From assembly GCA_964017065.1 (NCBI GenBank), contig OZ024783.1, positions 8,286,391 to 8,350,390 on the forward strand: 64,000 bases of DNA, written 5' to 3'. This DNA comes from Haliclona indistincta. Taxonomy: Eukaryota; Porifera; Demospongiae; Haplosclerida; Chalinidae. Position 1 is the first letter of the stretch. The number at the start of each line of letters is the position of its first letter. Position numbers and translations under genes: made by a program. The notes beneath the pieces were generated by a model that saw only the letters and a program-made list of their open reading frames with translations, searched no databases and was not told the DNA's origin. Below, one piece after another: positions 32,935 to 43,876 of this stretch.

Positions 32935-34175
32935 ATGCCACGCGGTAGCAGTGGCATATTTAGGGTTGGGCGGAATACAAGATGGCGGCTACACTTAGGC
33001 TAAACGCAATAATTCACGTATATCTTGGCTGTTGACGACATCAGGGGTATTTTAACTACCTAGGGGCTATCCTACGAGGTAAGCGCTTACAATGAGTGTA
33101 CTAATAAAGACTATAAGGCAAGTTGCTATGGGCATGACAAGATGGCGTCTCGCCTGGAGGCACTCGTACGGCACTGCCATATCTTCGCCGTACGGGCGTT
33201 TCAAGCTAATCTAACGTTCTGAAGCTCTTTGCACGATTTGTGCGATTACAAAGAGACCTTCAGAAGCACAAGAAACCAGGTCTAAGGTGGTAAACCAGAG
33301 TTCACGTGGTCACCCGTTTGTTCATCTTCTTTCTTCTTCTTATTCTTCTTCTTCTTCTTCTTCTTCTTCTTCTTCTTCAGAGAGCCTAGCGCCGTGACTA
33401 GTGAGCTATTCGAGACAAAACATACACAGAAACTACACTAGTCGATTGGAGCAGTGCACCTGATATCTATTTAAGCCTAAAACACTAGCAGAAGCGAGTA
33501 TTTCCAGGAAAACAGCGATTTTTGGTCCATAACAGACTCCATTCCATCATTCTGTTTGAACTCCGTTACTAGGTTACGCCTACTCGCGCACGCCCGTGTA
33601 TGCAATTATTCTAATACAAGCGCACCTTAGTACAAATTGCTTAGAACGCAAGTGCTGCTGCCACTAGCGGTGTTCACAGCAGTCTGTACGAGCAAATCTT
33701 CACTGTTACACTGGGTTTGTCTGTTCAGGCTTGTAAGAATGCTAGCCTAAGCTTAGCTAATGTTGCATGATACGTAGTGTAGAGTCGCCTGATCGCCGGA
33801 ATGCAGTCAGTTGATAGCTAGTTCTCTTTATACACTGTATTAGCATAATTGCCAACTAAGCCATTAATAAAAAAAGAAAAGAAACAAGTAATAAAAAACA
33901 TTTTAACCAAAATGCAAGAGATTTAGGGTTGGTACATTTATCGAAAAAGTATGGAAACAAGATTTTGAAATGAAAAGGATTGTAACAATAGCAGTGTAAT
34001 GATACCTCCCTAAATTAACTGCTTTCGATAGTTGTGGTTAATTTAATAGGGAGGTATCATTACACTGCTATTGTTACAATCCTTTTCATTTCAAAATCTT
34101 GTTTCCATACTTTTTCGATAAATGTACCAACCCTAAATCTCTTGCATTTTGGTTAAAATGTTTTTTATTACTTGT
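32935..34175 (+). mobile_element. composite foldback element E4
   Basis: Starts with a 23-bp hairpin (ATGCCACGCGG, AGCAGTGGCAT; 32935-32957), then ATTTAGGGTTGG (32958-32969) and ACAAGATGGCGGCTAC. TTCATCTTCTTTC leads the (CTT)n tract (33321-33379), followed by GAGCCTAGCGCC. Foldback arms are 33884-34019 and 34036-34175. The hairpin resembles the cap of the AAT-family elements more than that of E1. After the foldback, ATT at about 34184 may pair with ATT before the hairpin, but the outer border is uncertain. No coding capacity. Confidence 0.75.
33884..34175. repeat. foldback terminus of E4
   Basis: Arms of about 136-140 bp around a 16-bp loop, nearly perfect. Outer arm contains ATTTAGGGTTGG (33921-33932); the inner end contains CCTCCCTAAATTAA, the same core in inverse. 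Confidence 0.92.
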
Positions 34176-34180
34176 ACTGT

Positions 34181-34666
34181 TGTAATTAGATGAATTTCAT
34201 TTAATTAATTTTCGTTAATTAAAATACCTATTATTTTTATTCACGGAAATAATCTGAGATGTCCCTATAGCTATTTTATTCCCTTAGGTCATACTCTAAC
34301 TGCATGCAAAATTCTATGCTTGTATCATCGAAGAGCACAATCATGTAAAATTTCTGCACTTATCTGCTGTACTATAGTGTGCAGTGGTGCCATGTTTATT
34401 TACACCCGCCCACGCACCAGGTAAATACGCAATTTTGGATATCTCGCTAGATCAAATAGAATTATTCATATCAAAGTTTTAAATGTATTTACTACTCGTA
34501 CTGTATATACACTACCACTATTACACATTAGGATAACTTGTGCATTAGTAACATAAACTCAACAACAAGACTGAAGCTAATATAAAGTTAAATGGCTAGA
34601 AAGATGGTGTCCAGAAAGAGCTACTCATAGCCATGATGTGTGTACACGATAAGAAGCAGCTCAAGC
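34181..34666. other. 3' flank of the membrane-protein gene, repeat-derived
   Basis: About 34255-34390 is a repeat related (in inverse) to 30750-30870. No gene. Confidence 0.5.
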
Positions 34667-37600
34667 TCAAGTGTCAAACAGTAGTGGTTCTCTTGCCAAC
34701 AATACTGGAGAGACTGAATCACGACCATCATGAGATTGAAACTCCAGCACAAACCGATGTTCTCCTCTACTTGAGCCATAAACTATTGATGGAGGAGGTC
34801 TGTCCTCTTCATCGTCCTCTTCTGCTGCTACCTGAGGCACTTCAACATACTCCGGTCTGTCTTTAAATCCAAGCCTTCTTTTGATCTTTTTAAAATCAAG
34901 GTTCCACCAGAGGTGTATTGCCATAGTGACAAGACAGACAACAAAGGACAGGCAAACAGAGACAATGGTTGCTATTTGATAATGCTTGAACCTTAGAGAA
35001 GCAGCAGCCAGACTAACAGTGCTCAGGAGAAGTATGTTGAGAAGATAAAAAATTTCAAGTGTGCTCAGATAAATCTTCTTATACACACCTTTCGTAAGAG
35101 ACCAAAATATGAAAATAACTGCTACAACAGTAATAATGATGCAACTATTGATGGCAGCCAATTTTCCTGAAGTAAAGGAAAATGTCACAGTGAGAGTTAG
35201 TCGTACCATTAAAGTCACTCCTGTCCAGAATCGAAATTTATCTTTGTAAGGACCTCCATAAGCATCTAACAGTGGCTTGAACTTTGCCACAGGATTCCAC
35301 CTGTGTAGTGGGATACACTTGTCACTATATCTCTCTAGCAGAGGAGCACACAACACTAAAACAGGATAAGCCAGTCCAACGACCAGGACACAACAGGAGA
35401 TGGCTACCAGAACAAGGTGTTTAAAACTGCCATAATCAATGTCCCCATCTACACTCCACACTATCAGTATACTGTCATTGCATGGCAACTGAAACATGTA
35501 AAGAGCATTAGTGACTGTGAGTAGGATTTTAGTGTACGACATCAAAAACAGTGTAGCTAGTGCTGGGACAGCATGAGAGCCACACAACCTACATAGCCAC
35601 ACAGAGTAGCGGCAGCCCACAATAATACCACCTATGAGAAGGTACAGGTAAGCAGGAAAGGCAAACTGTAACCAAGTGTTCCAGTAGCCATCCAGTCCAT
35701 CAAACAAACACACTTCAATACCCAGTTCAAGATTAAGCCATGAGATGAACTGGCTCACCACTGGAATACTACCATTAGGGAAGAAGAAAGCTTCATTGAG
35801 CTTCACCATGTTAGCGTAGAAGAGGAGTCCATTGATAGTTCCGACAGAGACACTCAAGTTGAGGAACATCAACATAGCCACCAACACTATGCCAGCGAGG
35901 GCAAATACCAGCAACAAGAAAAGATACCAGTTAGAGCAAGTACCACAGTGGTTAGATCCCAGCATGATACTAAGGTGAGACTGACATTCTCCACAGAGTA
36001 TACCTGTTCTATTGCCTAAACACTGACGATCTGGTGCCATGATGTCAAATGAGACATTGGATTGATTGCAGTAGTCAAAAGGACAATTAGTAGTACCAGT
36101 TATACACTGAGTGTTGTTGATGTAGGCGAACCAACTGTTGCCTGATCTAAGAAACTCGACGCTTGTGGTAGATAAATTGCATTGGACATTGCTAGCACTC
36201 AAGAACTGCTCGCAGTGACACTGTCCTGAAATCTTAGTAAAGCCAATTGGGCACTCCCTGATATCAACTCCAATAGACAAACCCCAGCCCGGTAGTCCAC
36301 TATCCACTCTGATATCAACCAGTGCTGTTACTGAGGAAGTGTTCTGCAGGAGAATGTGGAGCTGAAAACAGTTTTTATTGATGCTTTGACCATAGGAACG
36401 AACAAGTGTTGCATGTTGAGTACTGACTTGCACAACACCAGGACTAGTACCGCCATAGTATCCTACTGTAGCTATTGATGTGTTGATCTCTAGTCCTGGA
36501 TATGATTGCATGTGATGCTGGGTCCTATCAGAGCAGTCTGGTAAGCCACTATTGTTACAGAAGCAGACCATGATGGGGTCAGAGGCCATGGAGGAGAGTC
36601 TGTCAGTGCTAGTGAAATTAAAGTATTTACTGAGAGGAGTGTCAAAGTACCACGAGGTTTCATTGGGTTGTCCCACATGTGGTACATCATCACAACCCAT
36701 GAGTACTGCACCATATATGTCACTTCCAGCTTTTCTTGCTCTGTTGCCTGAGAAGTTTATTGTGCCATAACCAATTGTGATTGTGCATTCCTTTTGATGA
36801 TCCACTGCATATGTTGAAGACTGTACAAGAATTGCTCCACCACCTTCATCAGCAGTGTTGTTGTACAGACACAGCTCGCCCATAACTACAATGCTGGCTT
36901 GCATTGATAGTGTGATACCTGCTCCCTCTGTGTTTCTGTTATTCTGTATCACATTTCGACCAAAGAATAAAGTGTAACTTGCAATTAGAGTGATTCCAGT
37001 CATATTATTATTTGATATCACAGAGTTTCGAAAAATATTATCACCACTACAAAATAATACAATGACAGAGTTACCTCCTGAGTTGTTCGAGAATATACAG
37101 TTTTCGATACGAGTGGGTGATTCATACAAAGACAAAATGACTGACACATTGTGACTGCTCTCAAACTGGCAGTCATACATTTCCATTAAATTCAAGCCTG
37201 TCACGTAAAAGCCAGCTAAATGTAAATTTGCAAATTTCATTCTAGTGTCCCTTAATGAAACAGTAGTGTCCCCAAAACTGCTAATAGACACTCCATAGTC
37301 TGAATATGTCATGCCAGTATGCACAATAGTTGACCTCAGCAAGTTAAAAGTAATTTGCGAATCTGAAGAGCCTTCAAATCTTATATCATTAATGGAATGA
37401 CCGTAATTATCAATGAAATCTGTGTTGGTAATATTAACACTTAGCTCTGAACCATCAAAATTAATATACATTCCACCTCCTTCTGCAGCTGTATTTTGTG
37501 ACAATACCAAATGCTCAAAAAACAGATCAAACGATCCATGCATTGCAATGAACCCTATACCGCCTCCATCGCCATTGGTACGACACTTGGTTATATTCGA

Positions 37601-38266
37601 GTATGATAAGACTAAGTTGCTTCCTTCAAAATCGTGTGGTTCATCGTATACAAAGACTATTACGCTGCTATAACGATGCTCTCGGCTGATATTCAATGCT
37701 GTTGAATTATAGAAAGAGCAGTTTGTGATCACTATAGGATTATTACAGCGATAAATACGTAGTCCACATCCCATCATGTGTTGTATTGAATTCTTGAGAA
37801 AGAGAACATTCGTGACCCAAGAAAAGGAAAATACTCCATTCTGATAGTCACTTCCACAGTTGACTACTGTAAGACTTTCAACTGTAATATTATGAGACCT
37901 ATCAAAGATGAACAATCCTCTCCCTCTGGTGCAGTTGATAATTACTGTAGACTGCATCACAGTCCCCTCAGCTCCTTTTATCGGCCACTGACCTTGTCCT
38001 TTCAGAGTCAGATTATACACATGGCTTATATTTACATGCACCTCTCTATCATAGCTGTGATTTCCTTCCAAGAAGATGATGGTGGTGTTAGAGGTGAAGT
38101 AGTGGCCAGGCTGGGAGATGTAGTAGGAGAGGTTGTGGCATATCTGGTGTGGAGGACATGACTGCTCATGACCAGCATCATCAGCTATGACATAGTAGAC
38201 ATCAGTGCTTGTAAAGGCAGAGACAGGTACAGTCAACAACAGCAGAAACACTAGTAGTGTTGCCAT
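34667..38266 (-). CDS. beta-helix/multi-pass membrane protein, copy 2, intact
   Basis: 1,199 residues in one exon. Residues 1-17 are a signal peptide. About 40-530 is an N-glycosylation-rich repeat region with NITVESLTVVNC, GNGGGI/EGGGMY and SNITKC units, fitting a right-handed beta-helix (pectin-lyase-like, as in polymorphic outer-membrane proteins). A Cys-rich stretch follows (CPIGFTKISGQCHCEQF; CLGNRTGILCGECQSHLS). From about 790, seven or so hydrophobic segments alternate with loops, including FYANMVKLNEAFFFPNG and DAYGGPYKDKFRFWTG. The tail is acidic and Pro-rich. I infer a cell-surface receptor or adhesion protein; the ligand is unknown. The family, from memory, is large and uncharacterised in sponges. 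Copy 2 is the most diverged of the three here. The start is shared by all copies. Confidence 0.9.
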   Translation of the reverse strand: MATLLVFLLLLTVPVSAFTSTDVYYVIADDAGHEQSCPPHQICHNLSYYISQPGHYFTSNTTIIFLEGNHSYDREVHVNISHVYNLTLKGQGQWPIKGAEGTVMQSTVIINCTRGRGLFIFDRSHNITVESLTVVNCGSDYQNGVFSFSWVTNVLFLKNSIQHMMGCGLRIYRCNNPIVITNCSFYNSTALNISREHRYSSVIVFVYDEPHDFEGSNLVLSYSNITKCRTNGDGGGIGFIAMHGSFDLFFEHLVLSQNTAAEGGGMYINFDGSELSVNITNTDFIDNYGHSINDIRFEGSSDSQITFNLLRSTIVHTGMTYSDYGVSISSFGDTTVSLRDTRMKFANLHLAGFYVTGLNLMEMYDCQFESSHNVSVILSLYESPTRIENCIFSNNSGGNSVIVLFCSGDNIFRNSVISNNNMTGITLIASYTLFFGRNVIQNNRNTEGAGITLSMQASIVVMGELCLYNNTADEGGGAILVQSSTYAVDHQKECTITIGYGTINFSGNRARKAGSDIYGAVLMGCDDVPHVGQPNETSWYFDTPLSKYFNFTSTDRLSSMASDPIMVCFCNNSGLPDCSDRTQHHMQSYPGLEINTSIATVGYYGGTSPGVVQVSTQHATLVRSYGQSINKNCFQLHILLQNTSSVTALVDIRVDSGLPGWGLSIGVDIRECPIGFTKISGQCHCEQFLSASNVQCNLSTTSVEFLRSGNSWFAYINNTQCITGTTNCPFDYCNQSNVSFDIMAPDRQCLGNRTGILCGECQSHLSIMLGSNHCGTCSNWYLFLLLVFALAGIVLVAMLMFLNLSVSVGTINGLLFYANMVKLNEAFFFPNGSIPVVSQFISWLNLELGIEVCLFDGLDGYWNTWLQFAFPAYLYLLIGGIIVGCRYSVWLCRLCGSHAVPALATLFLMSYTKILLTVTNALYMFQLPCNDSILIVWSVDGDIDYGSFKHLVLVAISCCVLVVGLAYPVLVLCAPLLERYSDKCIPLHRWNPVAKFKPLLDAYGGPYKDKFRFWTGVTLMVRLTLTVTFSFTSGKLAAINSCIIITVVAVIFIFWSLTKGVYKKIYLSTLEIFYLLNILLLSTVSLAAASLRFKHYQIATIVSVCLSFVVCLVTMAIHLWWNLDFKKIKRRLGFKDRPEYVEVPQVAAEEDDEEDRPPPSIVYGSSRGEHRFVLEFQSHDGRDSVSPVLLAREPLLFDT

Positions 38267-38430
38267 CAGCTGGTGATGCTGTTCAGTTAGTTATACAAGC
38301 TATGTTCTGAGTTTAAGGCTGAGAGTCTGGCTTTAGTTAATGTAATAGAATGTGGCTACATTAAGTATGCTACTAAAACAACAAAGCCATGCATTGATGG
38401 GTAACAGAAAGAAAGTGGTGTACAACTCTG
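38267..38430 (-). promoter_or_regulatory. 5' flank block of copy 2
   Basis: Same TTAAGTATGCTACTAAAAC and TGATGGGTAACAG text as upstream of the other copies, but without the full downstream part. Confidence 0.45.
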
Positions 38431-39446
38431 AAGCCACATGGAATGGTCTTGCAACACAGCCCTTCTGTGTTGCAGGTGCTGGTGCTGGGCGTTGCTATGG
38501 TCAGTGTTTCTGGAAAACTAAAGCAGCAGACAGAGCGATAATAGCAGTATAGCAAGTGCGTCTTGATAGCTATTCGTATCATGAAATTTAACGAGCTGGC
38601 TTGCTCGAAAGAAAACGGAGAAGAGCTGTCCATGATTGACGTGTTTATTCACAAACTCATCGGTGAAGACTTAAGTGAGCTCAAGATTCCAGAAATGCAA
38701 GTTTCAGCAAGCTACAACCTAGTAACAGAGCCATTTTTTCGCTACCGTGCCAAGAAAGCACCGTTGCCAGTCGAGCTGCACGGATTTTCCTGCTTCTCTT
38801 GGCAGTGTGGCGTTTATTTAGTAAAATCGTTCTGTTATGGTATAGCCCAAGTGTTGGCGATCGCATGTGGCTACATTGAGTATGCTACTAAAACAACAAA
38901 GCCATGCATTGATGGGTAACAGAAAGGAAGTGGTGTACAACTCTGAAGCCACATGGAATGGTCCTGCAACACAGCAGGGCTGTGTTGCAGGACCACAGCA
39001 GGGCTGTGGTCCACAGCAGGACCATTCAGGACCACAGCAGGGCTGTGTTGCAGGTGCTGGTGCTGGGCGTTGCTATGGTCAGTGTTTCTGGAAAACTAAA
39101 GCAGCAGACAGAGCAATAATAGCAGTATAGCAAGTGCGTCTTGATAGCTATTCGTATCATGAAATTTAACGAGCTGGCTTGCTCGAAAGAAAACGGAGAA
39201 GAGCTGTCCATGATCGACGTGTTTATTCACAAACTCATCGGTGAAGACTTAAGTGAACTCAAGATTCCAGAATTGCAAGTTTCAGCAAGCTACAACCTAG
39301 TAACAGAGCCATTTTTACGCTACCGTGCCAAGAAAGCACCGTTGCTAGTCGAGCAGCATGGATTTTCCTGTTTTTCTTGGCAGTGTGGCGTTTATTTAGT
39401 AAAGTCGTTCTGTTACGGTATAGCCCACGTGTTGGCGATCGCATAG
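38352..39446 (+). repeat. tandem duplication of a ~0.5-kb unit
   Basis: Unit 1 is about 38352-38866 and unit 2 about 38867-39446. Both contain TAAGTATGCTACTAAAACAA-like text, then CAGGTGCTGGTGCTGGGC, then an open frame starting MIAIRIMKFNELACSKENGE (38563-38919, 39141-39446). Unit 2 has an extra internal GGACCACAGCAGGGCTGTG repeat. The ORF is kept with few changes in both units but has no family that I recognise. It could be a short gene or a relic of a longer one; the frame shifts near GVYLVKSFCYG at its end. Confidence 0.7.
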
Positions 39447-40011
39447 AGCAAGAAGATGTCCAGATCCAGCATGCAATGTCAAAGTTTTATGCTAAAATGC
39501 TTGTTGGCAAGGGCAGCGCCAGCTGAGTATACAGTTGCTATTGGCTGTGGTTTGTTGTGTAAGCAGTTCCTATGTCAACAACCACACAATAATTTAGAGT
39601 ATAGCATGATGATTTTAACCAATGAAATTGATTAGAGACTGGCTACTACAGCTCGTAGTAGCCAGCTATTCTCATAGTAATCAAGTGGTAACTTGTAGTA
39701 GTCAGGTATTGGATTGGTTTATTTTACCGGGAAATAACATAATTAAGCAATGATGATTTTATTGAATTATTATTACATACATTGAGGGGTTTTACTTTCT
39801 AGTCAGAGTCTATGAAGTGTGTAATGATGATATCAATTCTGTTAGTAATATTATGACATGATAATTATACACCCAGCTAATTGACTGTTTTACTTTTTAG
39901 TCAGAGTCACTGCCGTCATCTATGACAAGAGGTCTCTTCTTCTCTTGCACTTTGCCTGCTTCTGGCACGTTGAAGTTTATTGTGTAGTGGCTAAAAGAAG
40001 CTGAAGCTAGG
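39447..40011. other. non-coding
   Basis: Just after 39447 a shifted frame continues the tandem-unit ORF for ~30 codons (IEQEDVQIQHAMSKFYAK). Beyond that I see nothing. Confidence 0.4.
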
Positions 40012-40475
40012 TTAAGACCACGATGAGTAGACTGGGGTCCTCAAGGATGAGATAGAGCTAGAGCCATGAGGATAATTTTGCTTGTGGTTTTCTTCTTGAG
40101 CAAGAGTGGTTGTTGTATCTGATCTGTTCAAAATATCAGGTAATGCACGGCGCTGATCATTAGACGTCCTCTTGTAAGATCGGACTCCCTCGATGCTGCG
40201 ATGACCAGTCCTCTCCATAACCAGTTGCTCATCTACGCCTGCTTGGTAAAGTCGACTTGTCGTTGTGGCTCTGAGAGAGTGGTTTGCTTATATCCAGGAA
40301 TACCTGCAGTCTTGCAGAGACGAGCGACTGCAGAGGGAAGATTCGAATTCCCTAGTGGTAGCTTAGAGTACCAGCAATCTGGTCTTAGTGACTTCAATGG
40401 CTGTAGATAAAAATATTGTGGAGGAGCATCAGCTGGACAAAGACTGACATTCATATGAAAAGACGTACGAAGCAC
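40012..40475 (-). pseudogene. Crypton-type tyrosine recombinase, C-terminal remnant
   Basis: In one frame PLKSLRPDCWYSKLPLGN and LPSAVARLCKTAGIPG; then, one frame over, ANHSLRATTTSRLYQAGVDE followed by QLVMERTGHRSIEGVRSYKR. HSLR is the HxxR box, GHRS the next catalytic block, and the Tyr of RSY the nucleophile, in the arrangement of Crypton recombinases and their domesticated animal relatives. A frameshift near IPGYK separates the halves. The N-terminal half is not seen. Confidence 0.75.
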
Positions 40476-40479
40476 TTTT

Positions 40480-41989
40480 GAGGATTTTCAGTGTTTGCAT
40501 GGTGAACAACTGTTTTTGAACCGGTTCTTCAGCCTTTGAGGCCTCCTGGGTGATTTTTAGACACGTCCTCGATGTACTTGAGATTAGCACTTCCGGACAG
40601 TGGTTCAATCACGTAGAGGACGAACTCTCACGTAGAGGACGAACTTCTTTGTCCGGGACGAACTCTCCAATATTGCCGACAGGTATCGTGGCCATATCGA
40701 TATAGGTTCAGCTCCGTCCTCGTCGCCAAATGTCACAGATTCATAAAACCGAGCCCAGCTCGGAGGGAAATAGTTTCTTTGCACAACAACAACAAGACCA
40801 GGCTAGGAGCATAATATATAGTACAATCAATGATTACGAAATATGATGTCATGCAAAATAGTTCAGAGTACAAGTCATTACAGGTGTGGTCAAGTGGCTG
40901 ATAAAGCACGAGGCGAAGCCGAATGCTTTATTAGACATGAGACCACAGCCCGAGTGCCATAAATCACGTAGAGCACGACATACCTATTTTAAGTGGTTTA
41001 AAGTATATGCCGCGGCTGGCTAGATCAAGCTGTACGCTATAACCGAGTGAATCAGCGTCAGCGTGCTATGTGGGAATTAAAGCATGTTCAATATGACGCT
41101 GATATTGTACGGTGGGCGGGGATCACGAAATACGTGATTACAGGAAGCGCGGTGCCTTTGATTCCGCCTACGCATATACTTTAAAATCCATTATAAAAAA
41201 TAACGGTGCCTAGAAGGCTCTTTGGTGAATTATCTCCAAGTAACTGTTTTTTCAGTCGTTTTGGTCACACACATGTTACGTTAGTATGACATGCGCGCAC
41301 TTGAGCATTAACACGCACGTTAACCCGCTTCGAAACCAGTCGACCGGTTTCAAAGCAGGCCAAACGTTGTGAATCAAGTCGTAACATATTCATTCTTCAG
41401 GTAAGTCAGAGTGTCATCCATGTGTGCATGTGCTCAAGAGCTGTACTGTTTGTGCATTGTTGAAATAGTGTCAGGAGTGTGCAAGCTATTGGAAATGCTT
41501 TCAGTGTCAAACAGATGAAATCAGATCATAGTACATAGCTAAAGTTAGACAAGAATGAAGATTCTGTGGTTGTACACTGCAAAATGCACAAGAGCACATT
41601 AGGCAAGTAACAAAAATCTTGATGGAGGTGGTCTCGTGCTTTGGTGCTCGATAGAGGAATCCCACTTCTTGTGTAGCTCATTCATGCTGACAGAAAAGCA
41701 TTCATGTTATTTTTATTTTTGTTTTTTTTTCCTTTGCTTATTAACTGTAGCGTAACTTTACATGGTGTATTTATTGTTACATCTAGTATTACATCTTTTT
41801 ATTATTATTTTTATTGTTATTATTAATGATTTTACAGCATATACAACTAGTATAAACTGAAGGACTAATAGCAATTTCTGCTACGAGCCTAACTTAACTA
41901 CCTAATACAAAAATTAACACAAGTAAGTTTACATTTTGCACACGTACAACAGAAATGAAAAGTACATGGATTATCAGATCGGAAATGTT
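40480..41989. other. non-coding, several small repeats
   Basis: TCACGTAGAGGACGAACT occurs twice in tandem near 40610-40647. A 30-bp hairpin (ATAAAGCA ... TGCTTTAT) lies near 40903-40932. An inverted pair GTTTAAAGTATATGC / GCATATACTTTAAA at about 40999 and 41171 may bound a ~190-bp MITE. No gene. Confidence 0.4.
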
Positions 41990-41992
41990 CAT

Positions 41993-42287
41993 TTAAATGA
42001 TATCAAAAAAATTTAGTGATTTTTGATTTAATAGTTGAGGAAGATAAGGTGAGATCAATAGGGGGAAGAGAGTTCCATAATCTAGGTAATCGATTAAAAT
42101 AGAAATTACTTGACATATTAGTAGAAGATTTAGTGTGACATAGTTTATTAAAAGTAGACGACCGCATATCTTCACATCTTAGTGCACATCTTGTTCTTTT
42201 CTTTTTTTTCCTACATCTCAGTGTGTACCAGTGTCTACCAGTGTCTGTTAACGTATGTATACGACAGTGGGCATTTATAATGCACAA
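41993..42287 (-). pseudogene. LINE reverse-transcriptase tail remnant
   Basis: The translation ends NFYFNRLPRLWNSLPPIDLT then STIKSKITKFF, the usual C-terminal tail of many LINE ORF2 proteins (hydrophobic LWNSLP followed by a basic stretch). About 95 residues, no RT core; the rest was lost or never copied (5' truncation is common for LINEs). Confidence 0.65.
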
Positions 42288-43199
42288 AGATTACATAATT
42301 TTTTTGTCTAGTACTATAGCTGTTGATTGAATGTAATTCCTTTCATGCACTATGTCAGGAAGTTTTATCTCAAATAATTTGTAAAGTTCTTGTGTCGAGT
42401 TCCTGTAATATTGCGTTTTAATTTCGCTAGTTTGTTTCTTTACTAGTGACTCGTATGATATTGCTTCGTATTTTCAATTTCAAAATACACATGTACAAGA
42501 GCAAATGGAATAAAGACGGTTTACATTTTAAAACTATAGTTATTGTAACCAATCCATCAATTTTCAGTTTATATAATTCTTGGAATGATCTTCAATGCTT
42601 TGATGCTCAATTTAGGGAATTTAGGAAATTATCTGGTTTGCAGTCATGAGCACAAGGGCACAAAGCACTGTAGTGCGAGTGACTGCAAACTGATAATTCT
42701 TGAGTATACGGGATGATAATTATAACTGATGTATATCCCATTGCTTCCGGTGGCAGATCCGTTGCTAAATGAGGTCGAGATCATGGTAGGATATGCTGTG
42801 TAGTGTAGAGACAGCAACCATAAGGAAAGCGAAGCAAAGTGTGGGAAACAGGAAAGAAACCACTTATCAAGGTTTTGTGTCTAGCACTTCAATCGTGCTA
42901 TCATGAGGCGAGTGATGCTACGTGTCACCGCGGAGACTCGTTACACTACAGTGTCCTAGGTTTGCTAAGCTAAGAGAACGTTTGAATATGCTTTCGTGCA
43001 CTAAACTTGGTTTCTTGCCAGCAGTCCGTGACCTTTGCACCGAGGGACCATATCAAACATCACAAGAAAATATAATCATGCATACCAACAGATTCTCAAG
43101 AATCACTTACAATTCAACATGAAGCAATGATTGTGGTTCTCTCTAATGATTATTGGTTGATGAACTCCCACAAAAAATGAGTTATTTAATCATTAACTT
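42288..43199. other. non-coding
   Basis: No feature recognised. Confidence 0.4.
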
Positions 43200-43560
43200 T
43201 ACTTTGGATTCTAGACTGTCAGCCAAGATTTGCATAGGACTGCTCTTTCCGTTTGTGGGTCATACACCTAACCCGGTATCGTAGCCTGAAATGGTCCTAT
43301 GGTATACTCATTATTACAGCCAGTGCTAGCGTTGTATACGGTGGAATCGATCTTACAGCATCCAATGTTATAATTATTTCATCATAAGCAAACAGTAGCA
43401 ACACAGCATATTTATTGGACTAGGATTGTTTCAAGCTAACGCCATTCAGTTTGGACTGGATCAGTCACTAGAGGCTCCCACACCAAAACTGATTGCTTTC
43501 ATCCACTGGTACTACTGGGCTCAGAATGTTGGTAGTTTGAAAGTCACTGTTTACATTGTA
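43200..43560 (+). pseudogene. SLC15/POT-like relic upstream of the main copy
   Basis: Nucleotide similarity to 44020-44360: CGGTATCGTAGCCTGAAATG, GGACTAGGATTGTTTCAAGC and CATCCACTGGTACTACTGGG. There are many small indels, so no long frame. It is a dead tandem copy of the gene at 43877-45591. Confidence 0.8.
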
Positions 43561-43876
43561 AATTGTTATGTTTGTTTTCATCATCTTGTACATGCATAAA
43601 CTATTTGAATAGTCTACATCTCCAATATCCAGTCCTCGTATGATATTAGCATACTGTTGGTACTCATTGTATGCTAAAGATCTTTCACCAAGAAGCTGTG
43701 TGGTTCTTTAATATTAGTGCTCCTATCTTGAAGCAGAAAATGACTCTGATTACAGGAATGTAAAGTCAACATTGTTACTAAGACTGTTCTTTTTTTCAGT
43801 TTCAGTTCTTGGACTATAATAACAACATAATGTTTCTTACTCATTGGATACGAAGATTATACAGTTTCAGTTCAAC

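Noticed and set aside
38563..39540. Ulp1-type protease tail in the tandem units
   Set aside because: QCGVYLV recalls the DCGVF motif, but the Asp is missing and no His/Asp residues can be placed, so the assignment is not supported.
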